Positions 5,512 through 5,610 of a stretch of 5,610 nucleotides of DNA are shown one piece after another. The notes under the pieces were generated by a model that had not been told where the DNA came from, did no database searches, and saw nothing but the letters and a program-made list of their open reading frames with translations. The stretch covers positions 1 to 5,610 of the forward strand of contig JAGWXN010000220.1 in NCBI GenBank assembly GCA_018969885.1. Reading direction: 5' to 3'. A program made the translations under genes and the position numbers. The DNA is from Betaproteobacteria bacterium (GTDB lineage Bacteria; Pseudomonadota; Gammaproteobacteria; Burkholderiales; Burkholderiaceae). How positions within the stretch are numbered: position 1 is the stretch's first letter; each line of letters opens with the position of its first letter.

Positions 5512-5610
5512 TTTAGTGCGCCGGGGCGGGCATCGCCAGGCACTGGGTCTGGTTTCGGATCGGCCGCGATGGACGGCCAGGGCGGTGCGCTCAAGGTATT
5601 CTTCGGCCTC
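5497..5610 (-). CDS. Possible C-terminal end of an unidentified upstream gene, cut by the right edge
   Basis: Reading the minus strand from base 5610 in the first frame gives 37 codons and then TGA at 5499-5497, 18 bases before the dioxygenase start. The first part (EAEEYLERTALAVHRGR) is charged, helix-like and mostly uses G/C-ending codons. The tail (WRCPPRRTKIVHV) looks less protein-like. The spacing would suit an operon. I cannot name a family from so short a piece. A competing plus-strand frame opens with ATG at 5503 and also stays open to the edge, but would leave only 24 bases between divergent start codons. Either could be chance. Confidence 0.3.
   Translation of the reverse strand, partial: EAEEYLERTALAVHRGRSETRPSAWRCPPRRTKIVHV
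5510..5538 (-). promoter_or_regulatory. Possible sigma70 promoter of the TfdA-like gene
   Basis: On the minus strand TAAAAT (5510-5515) matches five of six bases of a -10 box. TGGCGA (5533-5538) is a weak -35 (three of six) at the ideal 17-base distance. A start near 5503 would give a short leader of about 25 bases holding the GGAG site. If an upstream gene ends at 5497, as a competing reading proposes, the promoter would lie inside its last codons. Confidence 0.35.

Noticed and set aside
5208..5594. A 128-codon minus-strand frame overlapping the dioxygenase start
   Set aside because: It runs out of frame through the well-supported TfdA-like N-terminus, and its Pro/Ser/Arg-rich translation has no family character.

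Overview
The window is GC-rich, densely coded bacterial DNA whose codons mostly end in G or C. It fits a soil or water proteobacterium (alpha or beta class), but nothing in the sequence fixes the genus. It carries four well-supported catabolic genes plus one gene cut by the left edge, in two minus-strand blocks separated by one plus-strand gene. I see no rRNA, tRNA, CRISPR array, insertion sequence or phage gene.

Left block (1-3263, minus strand): a three-subunit molybdenum hydroxylase of the xanthine dehydrogenase / CoxSLM family. In transcription order it has the small 2[2Fe-2S] subunit (3263-2790), the large molybdopterin subunit (2726-396) and the medium FAD subunit (from 339 off the left edge). 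The gene order S-L-M and the active-site motif AYRGAGR in the large subunit place it in 'form II', not in the true CO dehydrogenases (AYxCSFR, order M-S-L). Its substrate is therefore probably not CO and may be an organic ring or aldehyde.

Middle (3264-4546): a 113-base divergent intergenic region holding a perfect tandem 8-base repeat, then a plus-strand BenE-family (benzoate/H+ symporter type) membrane transporter. After it comes a 71-base convergent gap with a clear minus-strand Rho-independent terminator.

Right block (4618-5478, minus strand): a complete Fe(II)/2-oxoglutarate-dependent dioxygenase of the TauD/TfdA family that resembles 2,4-D dioxygenase TfdA along its whole length and keeps the full metal and cosubstrate site. 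Upstream of it are a good ribosome binding site, a 7-base direct repeat and a possible promoter, and then perhaps the 3' end of another gene entering from the right edge.

Taken together (inference), this looks like part of a catabolic island: a transporter for an aromatic or related carboxylate, a dioxygenase able to cleave an ether or activate a C-H bond next to a carboxylate, and a molybdenum enzyme that hydroxylates a ring or oxidises an aldehyde. The genes are individually of known families; what may be undescribed is their combination and the unknown substrate.
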